Shown one piece after another: positions 51,503 through 59,563 of a DNA stretch of 64,000 nt (positions within the stretch are counted from its first letter, which is position 1; each line of letters opens with the position of its first letter). The translations under genes were made by a program, and so were the position numbers. Origin of the DNA: Pelomonas sp041914785 (GTDB lineage Bacteria; Pseudomonadota; Gammaproteobacteria; Burkholderiales; Burkholderiaceae_C); NCBI GenBank assembly GCA_041914785.1, contig JAYSCT010000002.1, forward strand, positions 21,307 to 85,306, in the 5' to 3' direction. Under the pieces are notes generated by a model. The model searched no databases. It was not told where the DNA came from and worked only from the letters and a program-made list of their open reading frames with translations.

Positions 51503-52702
51503 TTACTTCGAGGCGGCGGAGGCCGGGGCGGGCGCCGGTGCCGGCGCGGCGCCGGGTTGGACGGCCGGGATGGGCATGCCCTTGTCATCCACCTTCAGCA
51601 CCTGCGGCGTGACCGGTGCGCCGGGGAAGGCCCGCAGCAGGCCGTCGACGATGACCAGCTCGCCGGCCTTGACGCCTTCGACGACGCGCATGCCGTCGAT
51701 CAGCGCGCCGGGCTTCACGGGCCGCGGCTGCACGATGTTGTTGGGGCCGACGATGAGGACCAGCTTCTGGGTCTGGTCGGTCGTGATCGCGCGGTCCGGC
51801 ACGACGACGCCAGGGTAGGTGCCGCCGCCGCCCAGCTTCACGCGGGCGTACAGGCCCGGCGTGAACAGGCCGCCCTTGTTGTCGAACACGGCGCGGGCGC
51901 GGATGGACGCGGTGGCCGGGTTCAGCCGGTTGTCGACGAAGTCCAGCTTGCCGGTGTGCGGGAAGCCCTGTTCGTTGGACAGGCCCATCTGCACCGCCGT
52001 CTGCACCGGCTTGGCCGAGCGCATGTACTTGAGATAGGTCGCCTCGCTGGCATCGAAGTAGGCATAGACCTTGTCGCTTGAGACGACGGTGGTCAGCACC
52101 GGGTCGCCCACGCCGACGAGGTTGCCCGGCGTCACGTTGGCGCGCGACGTGCGGCCGCTGACGGGCGCCGTCACGCTGGCGTACTCCACGTTCAGCCGGG
52201 CCTGCACCAGCGCGGCCTCGGCGCTCTTCTGGTTGGCCTCGGCGCTGCGCAGCGCGGCGCGCAGCTGGTCGATCTCCTGCTGGCTGACCGCGTTGGCGCT
52301 GATCAGTTTCTCGGCACGGGCGAGGTCCGCCCTGGCCAGCTCGGCCTGGGTCTTGGCGGCGGCGATCTGCGCCTCGGCGCGCGCCACCTCGGCCTTGAAG
52401 GCGCGGGCGTCGATGGTGAACAGCGGCTCGCCCTTCTTCACCAGCTGGCCTTCCTTGAAGCGCACGGCCTCGACCGTGCCGGCCACGCGGGCGCGCACCT
52501 CGACGGTGTCGGGCGCCTCCAGGCGGGCGGTGAACTCGTCGAACTCCTGCACCTCGCGCTGGGTGGCGGGCGCCACCGACACGGGCGGCGGGCCGCCGGC
52601 TCCGCCGTGGGCGCCGGCGCCATCCTGCTTCTGGCCGCAGGCGGCAAGGAGGGCAGCGGCAAGGAGGGGAGTGAGGGTCAGCGCCAGGCTGTGCTTCGTC
52701 AT
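51503..52702 (-). CDS. RND efflux periplasmic adaptor lipoprotein
   Basis: 399 residues from the ATG at 52702. The lipobox is AALLAACGQ, then an HlyD/AcrA-type adaptor. The barrel-sandwich part has VEVRARVAGTVEAVRFKEGQ, a helical hairpin covers about residues 100-180, the second lipoyl half is SVTAPVSGRTSRANVTPGN, and the C-terminal region is VLKVDDKGMPI. It links the inner-membrane pump to the outer-membrane channel and is first in the operon. The frame continues upstream to 52792, but only ATG 52702 gives the lipoprotein signal. Confidence 0.94.
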   Translation of the reverse strand: MTKHSLALTLTPLLAAALLAACGQKQDGAGAHGGAGGPPPVSVAPATQREVQEFDEFTARLEAPDTVEVRARVAGTVEAVRFKEGQLVKKGEPLFTIDARAFKAEVARAEAQIAAAKTQAELARADLARAEKLISANAVSQQEIDQLRAALRSAEANQKSAEAALVQARLNVEYASVTAPVSGRTSRANVTPGNLVGVGDPVLTTVVSSDKVYAYFDASEATYLKYMRSAKPVQTAVQMGLSNEQGFPHTGKLDFVDNRLNPATASIRARAVFDNKGGLFTPGLYARVKLGGGGTYPGVVVPDRAITTDQTQKLVLIVGPNNIVQPRPVKPGALIDGMRVVEGVKAGELVIVDGLLRAFPGAPVTPQVLKVDDKGMPIPAVQPGAAPAPAPAPASAASK

Positions 52703-52786
52703 GGGGGGCTCCGGGTGCAAGGCGGCGACTGTAAGCAAATCACACGTTTTGCTGCAACCCCAGAACCTAAAGCCCGACCATGCTGC

Positions 52787-52801
52787 TGACATTCTTTGTC
52801 A
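52787..52801. promoter_or_regulatory. Palindrome upstream of the RND operon
   Basis: TGACA-TTCTT-TGTCA, a perfect 5-bp inverted repeat that can be extended imperfectly to CTGCTGACA / TGTCAACAGC. It lies 85 bp upstream of the adaptor start and 19 bp from the intron 3' end. TTGACA read on the minus strand (52802-52797) could be a -35 box, but no matching -10 is visible. It resembles a repressor operator; no repressor gene is near. Confidence 0.4.
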
Positions 52802-52822
52802 ACAGCAAAGAACTGTGAAATC

Positions 52823-52897
52823 GGCATAGGGGACCTCCATCAGGAGGCGCCCCTGCCACACCACCCGGCATGCGGATCCGCACCGGGCGGTTCGAGA
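52823..52897 (-). ncRNA. Group II intron domains V and VI
   Basis: On the minus strand, ACCGCCCGG..TGCGGATCCGCA..CCGGGTGGT folds into a domain V-like stem. Directly after it, GGGGCGCCTCC..GGAGGTCCCC folds into the domain VI stem. These are the catalytic and branch-point domains of the ribozyme. The exact branch adenosine is not assigned. Confidence 0.7.
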
Positions 52898-52905
52898 GCT
52901 TGAGG

Positions 52906-54309
52906 TCATGAGAGTCTGGGCAACCCCAGTCGGTCGAACCAGACGATGGTGAGCACTTGGTTGAGGGCTTTGCCGCTGTTGCGCCACCAGCGGCGGCCGT
53001 TGGCCGCCACCCGTCCCGCAACCTGCGGCGTCGCCCCCAGCCGGAGTAACTCCCGATGGATGGTAGTTCCGCGTTTCCACTGTTTGAGCTGGGCGGCTCG
53101 CAGACGGTGACGCAGCCATTCGTCCAGCTCGCGCCAGACTCCCGGTGTTTGCGCCATGCCGAAGTACGCCTTCCAGCCCAGCAGGTAAGGCCGCAGCCCT
53201 TGCACCACCTGCTCCATGCTGCGTCCGCCTGAGCGCCTTGTGAGCTGCCGCACGCACACCTTGAAGTTGTCCAGCGCCTTGTAGGCCACCGCACATTTCA
53301 CATCGCGCCCTTTGGCCAGCCACAGCTCGTAGCCCAGGAATTTGCGCCCGAGGGCGCTGCACACCGCACTCTTGGCTTCGTTGATCTGAAGCTTCAGCTT
53401 GCCGTACAGCTTCCTGAGCCACGCCATCACCCGCTCACCAGCCTTGGTGCTGCCCACGTAGACGTTGCAGTCATCAGCGTAGCGCGCGAAGCAGTAGCCC
53501 CGCGCCTGCAGCGCCTTGTCCACCTCGTCGAGCAGTACGTTGGCCAGCAGCGGGCTCAGCGGCCCGCCTTGCGGCGTGCCCTGGGCGCGCTCCACCACCA
53601 ACCCGCCATCCATGATCCCGGCGTTCAGGTACGCGCGGATAAGCCGCACGACGGCTGCATCCGGGATGCGTCTCCTGAGCCGGTCCATCAGGATGTCGTG
53701 GTTGACCCGGTCGAAGAACTTCGCCAGGTCCACGTCCACCACCACGCGCTTGCCGGACTGGACGTACGCCCGCGCGGCTTTCACCGCGTTGTGCGCTCGC
53801 CTGCCCGGCCGGAACCCGTGGCTGTGGTCGCTGAAGGTGGGATCAATCCGCGGTTGCAGCACTTGCAGCAGTGCCTGCTGGATCAACCGATCCGTCACCG
53901 TCGGGATGCCCAGCTCGCGCTGGCTTCCGTCCGGCTTGGGGATCATCACCCTGCGCACCGGCGTCGGCCGGTACGTCCCCGCCAGCAGCGCTTGGCGGAT
54001 CTGCGGCCACTTCGTTTGCAGCAGGCGGTGGGTGTGCTCGATGTCGAGCCCGTCCACGCCTGCGGCGCCCTTGTTGGCCTTGACCCGCTTCCAGGCCGCT
54101 TGCAGGTTCTCTCTCGTCAACGCCGCCTCCAGCAGGGAGCCAGCCCCTGCCGTCGGCATTGCTGACCCTGTGCCCTGGTGTTCATGGGGCGGGCCGCAGG
54201 CTTCGTCGCTGGCAGGATCACGCCCGGCTTCACCGTGCGCTACGCCTGCCCGCCCGGATCGCTCCGGCATCTGACGCATGGCCTTTGACATTCCCAGGTC
54301 CTCGGTCAC
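52906..54309 (-). CDS. ltrA: Group II intron reverse transcriptase/maturase
   Basis: 467 residues. RT blocks are in order: GVDGLDIEHT, PKPDGSQRELGIPTVTDRLIQQ, FSDHSHGFRPGRRAHNAV, VDVDLAKFFDRVNHD, GTPQGGPLSPLLANVLLDEVD and the active site RYADDCNVYV (YADD). A maturase (domain X) region follows (YLLGWKAYFGMAQTPG). No HNH endonuclease domain is seen at the C-terminus, as usual for class C introns, which target single-stranded or terminator DNA. The start may be the GTG at 54309 or the ATG at 54291. All catalytic residues look intact, so the element may be active. Confidence 0.96.
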   Translation of the reverse strand: MTEDLGMSKAMRQMPERSGRAGVAHGEAGRDPASDEACGPPHEHQGTGSAMPTAGAGSLLEAALTRENLQAAWKRVKANKGAAGVDGLDIEHTHRLLQTKWPQIRQALLAGTYRPTPVRRVMIPKPDGSQRELGIPTVTDRLIQQALLQVLQPRIDPTFSDHSHGFRPGRRAHNAVKAARAYVQSGKRVVVDVDLAKFFDRVNHDILMDRLRRRIPDAAVVRLIRAYLNAGIMDGGLVVERAQGTPQGGPLSPLLANVLLDEVDKALQARGYCFARYADDCNVYVGSTKAGERVMAWLRKLYGKLKLQINEAKSAVCSALGRKFLGYELWLAKGRDVKCAVAYKALDNFKVCVRQLTRRSGGRSMEQVVQGLRPYLLGWKAYFGMAQTPGVWRELDEWLRHRLRAAQLKQWKRGTTIHRELLRLGATPQVAGRVAANGRRWWRNSGKALNQVLTIVWFDRLGLPRLS

Positions 54310-54698
54310 TTGCTCTCGTTCGGTCCTTCGCCTCTCGCTGGCGGCCTCGGCGGCCCCGCTGCCCGGCTACTACGACCTCTGCTGAGACCTCGCTCCGGCA
54401 ATGCCGTCGGCCTTTCAGCCGCAAGGCGAGGCGTCCCCAGGTAAGAACGCACTCCTTCACTGCACCGCACGCCGGATCTACACCGCTTCGCCTTGATCAC
54501 GAGAGCTTCGCGGTCTTTGGCCCGCTCGCCCTGCTCGGCAGTGCCTTCTATCCGGTTCTTGTTCATCGGCTCGCAGCTTCGCTCCACGCTTCCTTCCCAC
54601 ACTCAGTCACCCTCATGCAGTTGCGCTTCGCTTCGTTCGCTGTGATCAACTTACGGCGGGACTTGCACCCGCAAGAGTGCGCCCATGCTGGGCGCACC

Positions 54699-54724
54699 AA
54701 AAGAAAACCGCCCGAGGGCGGTTT
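54699..54724 (-). terminator. Intrinsic terminator of the POT transporter gene / intron target
   Basis: On the minus strand, a 9-bp stem AAACCGCCC / GGGCGGTTT with a two-base loop is followed by TCTTTTG. It lies about 30 bp after the transporter stop, and the group II intron begins at the very next bases. Confidence 0.88.
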
Positions 54725-54755
54725 CGTCAGGCCGGCCAAGCCGGTGCAGGGCGGA

Positions 54756-56321
54756 TCAGTGAACGCCGTGCATCCACTTCTTCATCAGCGGCGTCATCGC
54801 CATCAGCACGACACCGGCGCCGATGGGAATGATCGTGAAGATCAGGAAGAACACGGACATCGAGTACGTCGACGAGATCTGGTCGATGTAGGAGCCCGTG
54901 GAGCCGGCGATCTTGTTGGCGATGGCGGAGTTCAGGAACCAGACGCCGAACATCAGGCCCAGCAGGCGCGTCGGCGCCAGCTTGGAGATGTAGGACAGCC
55001 CCACCGGCGACAGGCACAGCTCGCCCATGGTGTGGAACAGGTAGGCCAGCGTCAGGAACATCATGCTGACCTGCGCCGTCTTGGCGCCCTGCGGGATGCC
55101 GGCCGAGCCGTACGACAGCACGGCGAAACCCAGGCCCAGCAGCACCAGGCCGACGCCGAACTTGACCGGGCCGGACGGGTTCCAGTGCTTCTCCCACATC
55201 TTGGAGAACATCGGCGCCAGCACGACGATGAAGAAGCTGTTCAGCACGCCGAACCACGTGGCGGGCACCTCGCTCTGGTCCATCGCGAACTCGCGGCCCA
55301 GCATCCACAGGCACAGGCCCCAGATGATGGCGAAGGCGACGGCCAGCGACACGTTGGCCAGCGCGTACTGGCCGCCGGTGGAGCGGTAGAGCTTGAACAG
55401 CAGCCAGGTCAGGATGGCCGCGGGCACCAGCGTCATCGCGGTGTTGACGATCTTGAACGCGAGGCCGGCCGTGCCGACCAGCGTGCGGTCGGTGTAGTCG
55501 GCCGCGAAGATGGTCATGGAGCCGCCGGCCTGCTCGAAGGCGAACCAGAAGAAGATCGTGAAGAACGAGAACACGAAGATGGCCTTGAGCCGGTCGGCCA
55601 CGACGTGCGCCGGCGTGTCGTCCAGCTTCTGCTCGACGACCTTCTTGGCGGCGTCGATCTTGTCGCCGATGGTCCCGAACAGGCCCTGGCTGAGCCAGAA
55701 CTGGATGGCACCCAGGATCATGAAGATGCCGGCCAGCCCGAAGCCGAGGTTCCAGGAGATCTTCTCGCCGATGTAGCCGCACAGCGAGATGCCGAAAAAG
55801 GCACCGGCGTTCACGCCCATGTAGAACAGCGTGTAGCCGCCGTCACGGGCGCCCTCGTTGTCCTTGCCGTACAGCTGGCCGACGATGGCCGAGATGTTGG
55901 GCTTGAACAGGCCCGTGCCCAGCACCACGAGGCCCAGGCCGGTGTAGAACATCGGCACCGTCTCCATGAACAGCGCGATGTGGCCCGCCGCGATGATGAA
56001 GCCCCCCAGCAGCACCGAGCGCCGCGTGCCCAGCAGACGGTCGGCCACGTAGCCGCCGAGGATGGGCGTGAAGTACACGAACATCGTGTACCAGCCGTAC
56101 AGGTTGGTCGCATCCGCCCGGCTCCAGCCCCAGCCGCCCTTGCTGGCCTCGGTGACCAGGAACAGCACGAGCAGCGCGCGCATGCCGTAGTAGGAGAAGC
56201 GTTCCCACATCTCCGTGAAGAAGAGGACGAAGAGCTGGTTGGGCTGGCCGAGGATGGTGGTGGCCGGCGTCGCGGCTGCCGCGCGGCCGGCCGGATGGGC
56301 CGTGGTGGTGGGGGTGGTCAC
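54756..56321 (-). CDS. POT family proton-coupled peptide transporter
   Basis: About 521 residues, MFS fold with fourteen helices, importing di- and tripeptides with protons. The POT signature ExxERFxYYG appears as FTEMWERFSYYGMRALLVLF, and FYMGVNAGAFFGISLCGYIGE and the FKPNISAIVGQLY (GTGLFKPN) motif are present. The start is uncertain: GTG at 56321 (VTTPTTTAHPAG) gives the usual length, and another GTG at 56417 adds 32 residues without clear support. Neither has a strong ribosome site. The gene ends in an intrinsic terminator that serves as a group II intron target. Confidence 0.9.
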   Translation of the reverse strand: MTTPTTTAHPAGRAAAATPATTILGQPNQLFVLFFTEMWERFSYYGMRALLVLFLVTEASKGGWGWSRADATNLYGWYTMFVYFTPILGGYVADRLLGTRRSVLLGGFIIAAGHIALFMETVPMFYTGLGLVVLGTGLFKPNISAIVGQLYGKDNEGARDGGYTLFYMGVNAGAFFGISLCGYIGEKISWNLGFGLAGIFMILGAIQFWLSQGLFGTIGDKIDAAKKVVEQKLDDTPAHVVADRLKAIFVFSFFTIFFWFAFEQAGGSMTIFAADYTDRTLVGTAGLAFKIVNTAMTLVPAAILTWLLFKLYRSTGGQYALANVSLAVAFAIIWGLCLWMLGREFAMDQSEVPATWFGVLNSFFIVVLAPMFSKMWEKHWNPSGPVKFGVGLVLLGLGFAVLSYGSAGIPQGAKTAQVSMMFLTLAYLFHTMGELCLSPVGLSYISKLAPTRLLGLMFGVWFLNSAIANKIAGSTGSYIDQISSTYSMSVFFLIFTIIPIGAGVVLMAMTPLMKKWMHGVH

Positions 56322-56466
56322 GTCTGTCGTTCCAAGTGAAACCGGGGGCGCGGGCGGTAACCCGCTGGAAAGGGCGGAATTGTCCGGTCTGGCGCCCGTA
56401 AACCCGGGGCCGGCCACCCAGGGATTGCCCTTGGTTCCTGGCGGCCGCGCCGCCCCGTTCAGGCGC

Positions 56467-57084
56467 TCAAAGCGCCGCGGCGCGTGACTTGCCGCCGCCG
56501 GACACCATCGCCTCGTCGCGCTCCGGCAGGATGTAGACCAGGCTGGGGCCGCGGCCCAGTGTGGGCAGCACGACGGCGTCGAAGAACGCCGGGTCGACGA
56601 CCACGCAGCCCAGCGTGATGCGGCGCTCCTGCAGGTTGGCCGACGCCAGCCGCTCGGGCCGGCGCTCGCTCGCGGGCGCCGGGCGCAGGCGATGGATGGC
56701 GAGGTTGGCCGCGTAGTCGAACCAGACGACGCGTTCGCCGCTGAGGTTGCGCCCGGGAACGGCCTCGAAGCGGCCGGCCGGCGTCACCCGCTCGGCGGGG
56801 CCCAGGGCGCTGGGGGCCTTGCCGCGCGCGCTGGCGGGCTCGCGGTCGCCGGGCGTCAGACCCAGCAGCGTGCCGGTGCGGCCAACGAGGCGACCGTCGG
56901 CCGTGTAGACGGCCAGCGTCGCCCGGCGCTTGTCGACGACGGCGAACGGGCGGGCATCCGCGGCGTCATGCGCAACGGGCCGCGGCGACACCTCGGCCAT
57001 GCCGGGCGCGGCCGACATGGCGCCCCACGCGATCACGATGCCCGTGACACCGCCCCTGAACCGGCTTGCCCACCTGCTGCCCAC
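56467..57084 (-). CDS. YkuD-like (L,D-transpeptidase-related) protein, copy B
   Basis: 205 residues with an N-terminal signal peptide (hydrophobic segment ending APGMAEV). The catalytic-type His is in LAIHRLRP and the Cys in RITLGCVVVD, matching the His...(S/T)xGC layout of YkuD transpeptidases. The arginine that normally follows (GCxR) is missing and the usual serine is threonine. It is a paralogue of the gene at 57191-58039; both share AVVDKRRA, RVTPAGRFE and YVLPERxx-type segments. A periplasmic role in peptidoglycan or lipoprotein cross-linking is possible, but activity is uncertain. Confidence 0.75.
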   Translation of the reverse strand: MGSRWASRFRGGVTGIVIAWGAMSAAPGMAEVSPRPVAHDAADARPFAVVDKRRATLAVYTADGRLVGRTGTLLGLTPGDREPASARGKAPSALGPAERVTPAGRFEAVPGRNLSGERVVWFDYAANLAIHRLRPAPASERRPERLASANLQERRITLGCVVVDPAFFDAVVLPTLGRGPSLVYILPERDEAMVSGGGKSRAAAL

Positions 57085-57190
57085 CTGCTACCCCATTCAT
57101 GAAGGCAGGCGCGACCACGCGCCTGCCCGGCGGGCAGTCTAGGAAGGCGGGACCGCGGCGCACAGCCGAGGACTTCACGGTTTGGCGTTG

Positions 57191-58039
57191 TTACCTTTTT
57201 GGGGCAGCCAGCTGGGCCAGTTGCGGCGCCGCGGCGGCGGCAGGAAAGAAGGCGGCCAGCGGCTCGCGCTCGGGCAGCACGTAGACGATGCCGCGCCCCT
57301 TGCCGATGTGGGGCCAGACGGCCTCGTCGAAGAACGCGACCGGCACGTTGATGCACCCCCAGCTGATGCGGTTGTCCGCAGCGGTCTGGGTCGCCAGGCG
57401 CTCCAGACGGCGCTCGGCCGGGTTGGTCGCACGCACGCGGTGCATGGAGACGGCGGCGTCGTAGTCGACCCAGACGACGTCCTCGCGCAGCGCATTGCGC
57501 CCGGGAGTCGACTCGAAACGCCCGGCAGGCGTGGTGCGTTCGTGAGGCTGGATCTGATTGATCGCCTTGTTGCCAATGCCCTCGACGCTGCGGTCACCGG
57601 CCGCGTAGCCCAGCAGCACCGGGCTGGTGCCGAGCAGCCGGCCGCCGGGTGCGAACACGTAGACCTGCGCACGGCGCTTGTCGACGATGGCGAAGGGGCG
57701 GTTGCCGTTGTCGGCCTCGCGCACGGCCCAGGCAGCCACCTGCGTCACGTCGCGCGGCGCGCTGACGCCGGCCAGGTCCAGTTGCCGCGGCAGGGCCGCA
57801 CTGGCTGCACTGGCTGCACTGGCTGCACTGGCTGCACCGGCTGCCCGCAGCGCTGGCGCCGCGGCGACGGGCGGCGTGGGTGCTGGCGCTGGCGCGCTGC
57901 GCCGGAAGCGGTCGCCGGCGACGAGGTACAGCACGGCCATGGCGAGGGCGGCGAACAGCACGCCCTGCCCCAGACCGGTGAGCACGTCGCGCCGCCGGCG
58001 GGCGGCGGCGTCGTGCTCAGGAGGCGCGTCGGATGGCAT
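57191..58039 (-). CDS. YkuD-like (L,D-transpeptidase-related) protein, copy A
   Basis: 282 residues. A cytosolic N-terminus with RRRRD is followed by one membrane anchor (VLFAALAMAVLYLVAG), then an Ala/Pro/Ser linker, then the YkuD-like domain. His is in VSMHRVRATN and Cys in NRISWGCINVP, with Asn in place of the usual Arg after GC. The linker contains a 9-bp tandem repeat (57798-57842) that encodes Ala-Ser-Ala units. It follows the small secreted-protein gene by 35 bp and precedes copy B by 106 bp, so the three probably form one transcription unit. Confidence 0.78.
   Translation of the reverse strand: MPSDAPPEHDAAARRRRDVLTGLGQGVLFAALAMAVLYLVAGDRFRRSAPAPAPTPPVAAAPALRAAGAASAASAASAASAALPRQLDLAGVSAPRDVTQVAAWAVREADNGNRPFAIVDKRRAQVYVFAPGGRLLGTSPVLLGYAAGDRSVEGIGNKAINQIQPHERTTPAGRFESTPGRNALREDVVWVDYDAAVSMHRVRATNPAERRLERLATQTAADNRISWGCINVPVAFFDEAVWPHIGKGRGIVYVLPEREPLAAFFPAAAAAPQLAQLAAPKR
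57798..57842. repeat. 9-bp tandem repeat inside the YkuD-like gene
   Basis: GCACTGGCT repeated four times, then GCACCGGCT. The unit is in frame, so copy-number change would lengthen or shorten the Ala/Ser linker by three residues without a frameshift. Confidence 0.9.
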
Positions 58040-58074
58040 GGTGGTCAGCGCAGACGTCGCGCCAGGTCAGCCGA

Positions 58075-58416
58075 TCAGTTGCGGTCGGCGCGGGGGGCCG
58101 GTTCCGGCGCCGGCTCGGACATGGGCGCCGGCTGGCTGCTGCTGTCCTGCGGCAGCGGCGTGGTGGTGGTGTCGGCCGGGGGCGTCGTGCGCGACGGGTC
58201 GTCGGCCTGCTGTTGCTGCTGCAGGGTGTTGGCTGTCGTGTTGTCGACGGGCGGCAGCGCGTTCGGGTCGGCCGGCGTTTCCTCGCTGGGCATGACAGCG
58301 GCAGGCGTGTCGACAGGCTGCACGGGTTGCTCGTCGGACTGGGCCCAGGCGAAGCTGATGCCGGACACGAGGGCGACGGCGGTGAGCGCGGAGGTGGCGG
58401 TCTTGAGGGCAGACAT
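58075..58416 (-). CDS. Small secreted Pro/Thr/Gln-rich protein
   Basis: 113 residues. The signal peptide (LTAVALVSGISFAWAQS) is followed by a low-complexity, disordered chain with a five-glutamine run and PPADTTTTPLP and PEPAPR segments. No family recognised. The ATG at 58416 has AAAGGAG eight bases upstream, a strong ribosome site. Placement just ahead of two YkuD-like genes suggests a shared envelope function; nothing in the sequence proves it. Confidence 0.75.
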   Translation of the reverse strand: MSALKTATSALTAVALVSGISFAWAQSDEQPVQPVDTPAAVMPSEETPADPNALPPVDNTTANTLQQQQQADDPSRTTPPADTTTTPLPQDSSSQPAPMSEPAPEPAPRADRN

Positions 58417-58605
58417 GGGGGACTCCTTTCAAAGCGGTGAACCGGCCATGGAGCGCCGGCTGGCGGGGCCGGGATTTCCACCGGCTGGAATCCACTCTAG
58501 GAGGGTCGCCCCGCCGCCGGGGTCGGCACCCCGCCAGACGCGCTGTAGGAGTTGCCGCCACCCCGTAGCGGCTCGTTACCCCGCGTTAAAGGCTGAAGGC
58601 CGCGC

Positions 58606-59388
58606 TCAGAGCGCGAAGTCGTAGTCGATGGTCAGCGGCGCGTGGTCGCTGAACAGCTGGCCCGTGTAGATGGACTCGGCGCGGGCCAGCGCGGCGATGC
58701 CGGGCGTGGCGAGGTGGTAGTCCAGCCGCCACCCGACGTTGTTGGCGCGCGCGTTGCCGCGGTTGCTCCACCAGGTGTACTGCTCGGCCTTCTGGTTCAG
58801 CGTGCGGAACACGTCCACCACGCCGCCCTCGTCCAGCAGCTTGGTCATCCAGGCCCGCTCCTCCGGCAGGAAGCCGCTGTTCTTCTGGTTGCCGCGCCAG
58901 TTCTTCAGGTCGATCTCCTTGTGCGCGATGTTCACGTCGGCCACGAGGATGAATTCGCGCTCGCGTTTGAGCGCCTGCAGGTGCGGGAACATGGCGTCCA
59001 GGAAGCGGTACTTGACCGCCTGGCGCTCCTCGCCACTGGTGCCACTGGGGAAGTAGACGCTGATGAGGCTGAGCTTGCGGCCGGGCTTGTCAAAGCGCTT
59101 TTCCACCCAGCGGCCCTCGCTGTCGAACTCGGCAATCCCTAACCCGGTGACCAGCTCGCTGGGCTCCTCACGCGTGTACAGCCCCACCCCGGAGTAACCC
59201 TTCTTCTCGGCATAGTGGAAGTGGCCTTCGAGCTTGTCGCAGCTGCGGAACTTGCTCTCCACGACGTCGGCCTGCGCCTTGAGCTCCTGCACGCCGACGG
59301 CGTCGGCCTGCTGCTGGGCCAGCCAGTCGAAGAAGCCCTTGCTGGCGGCGGAGCGGACGCCGTTGAGGTTCGCGGTGATGAAGCGCAT
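58606..59388 (-). CDS. xth: Exodeoxyribonuclease III
   Basis: 260 residues, class II AP endonuclease/3' exonuclease of base-excision repair. Motifs in order: FITANLNGVRSA, GVQELKA with the metal glutamate, YFPSGTS, LVADVNIAHKEIDL, WWSNRGNARANNVGWRLDY and FSDHAPLTIDYDF with the catalytic histidine. The start at 59388 (MRFITANLNG) is the family start; the open frame upstream is not used. In many Burkholderiales this gene is divergent from pyrE, and here a TonB receptor gene lies between them. Confidence 0.94.
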   Translation of the reverse strand: MRFITANLNGVRSAASKGFFDWLAQQQADAVGVQELKAQADVVESKFRSCDKLEGHFHYAEKKGYSGVGLYTREEPSELVTGLGIAEFDSEGRWVEKRFDKPGRKLSLISVYFPSGTSGEERQAVKYRFLDAMFPHLQALKREREFILVADVNIAHKEIDLKNWRGNQKNSGFLPEERAWMTKLLDEGGVVDVFRTLNQKAEQYTWWSNRGNARANNVGWRLDYHLATPGIAALARAESIYTGQLFSDHAPLTIDYDFAL

Positions 59389-59563
59389 CGGGACGTGTCG
59401 GGGCGGCAAAACCCCAGTATCGCAGTGCAGCAAATGCACAACAGCGCCCGGCCTGCGTCATCACGAAACCGTCACGTGATCTTTACTATCCCGTAGCAAT
59501 CAAGAGGCACCGAGTGCCCGCGTTCTCTCCCTGCCGTCTGCCCATCAACCCCGAGGATTTCCC

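Larger units (their letters stand above)
52820..54697 (-). mobile_element. Group II intron (class C-like insertion site), about 1.88 kb
   Basis: The 5' end is GTGCGCCCAGCATGGGCGCA (54697 downward on the minus strand), matching the group II 5' consensus GUGYG, followed by TGCAAGTCCCGCCGTAAG. The intron encodes its own reverse transcriptase. At the 3' end a domain V-like hairpin (52858-52897) and a domain VI-like hairpin (52823-52857) precede ...GCCGAT, so the 3' boundary is near 52820 with a few bases of uncertainty. The 5' exon is the intrinsic terminator of the POT transporter gene (hairpin plus TTTTCTTTTG), the typical target of class C introns. Bases 54310-54697 hold the non-coding 5' domains; I see no gene there. 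Confidence 0.88.

Noticed and set aside
53569..54165. Plus-strand frame opposite the intron maturase
   Set aside because: Antisense shadow of a clear reverse transcriptase with all RT blocks.
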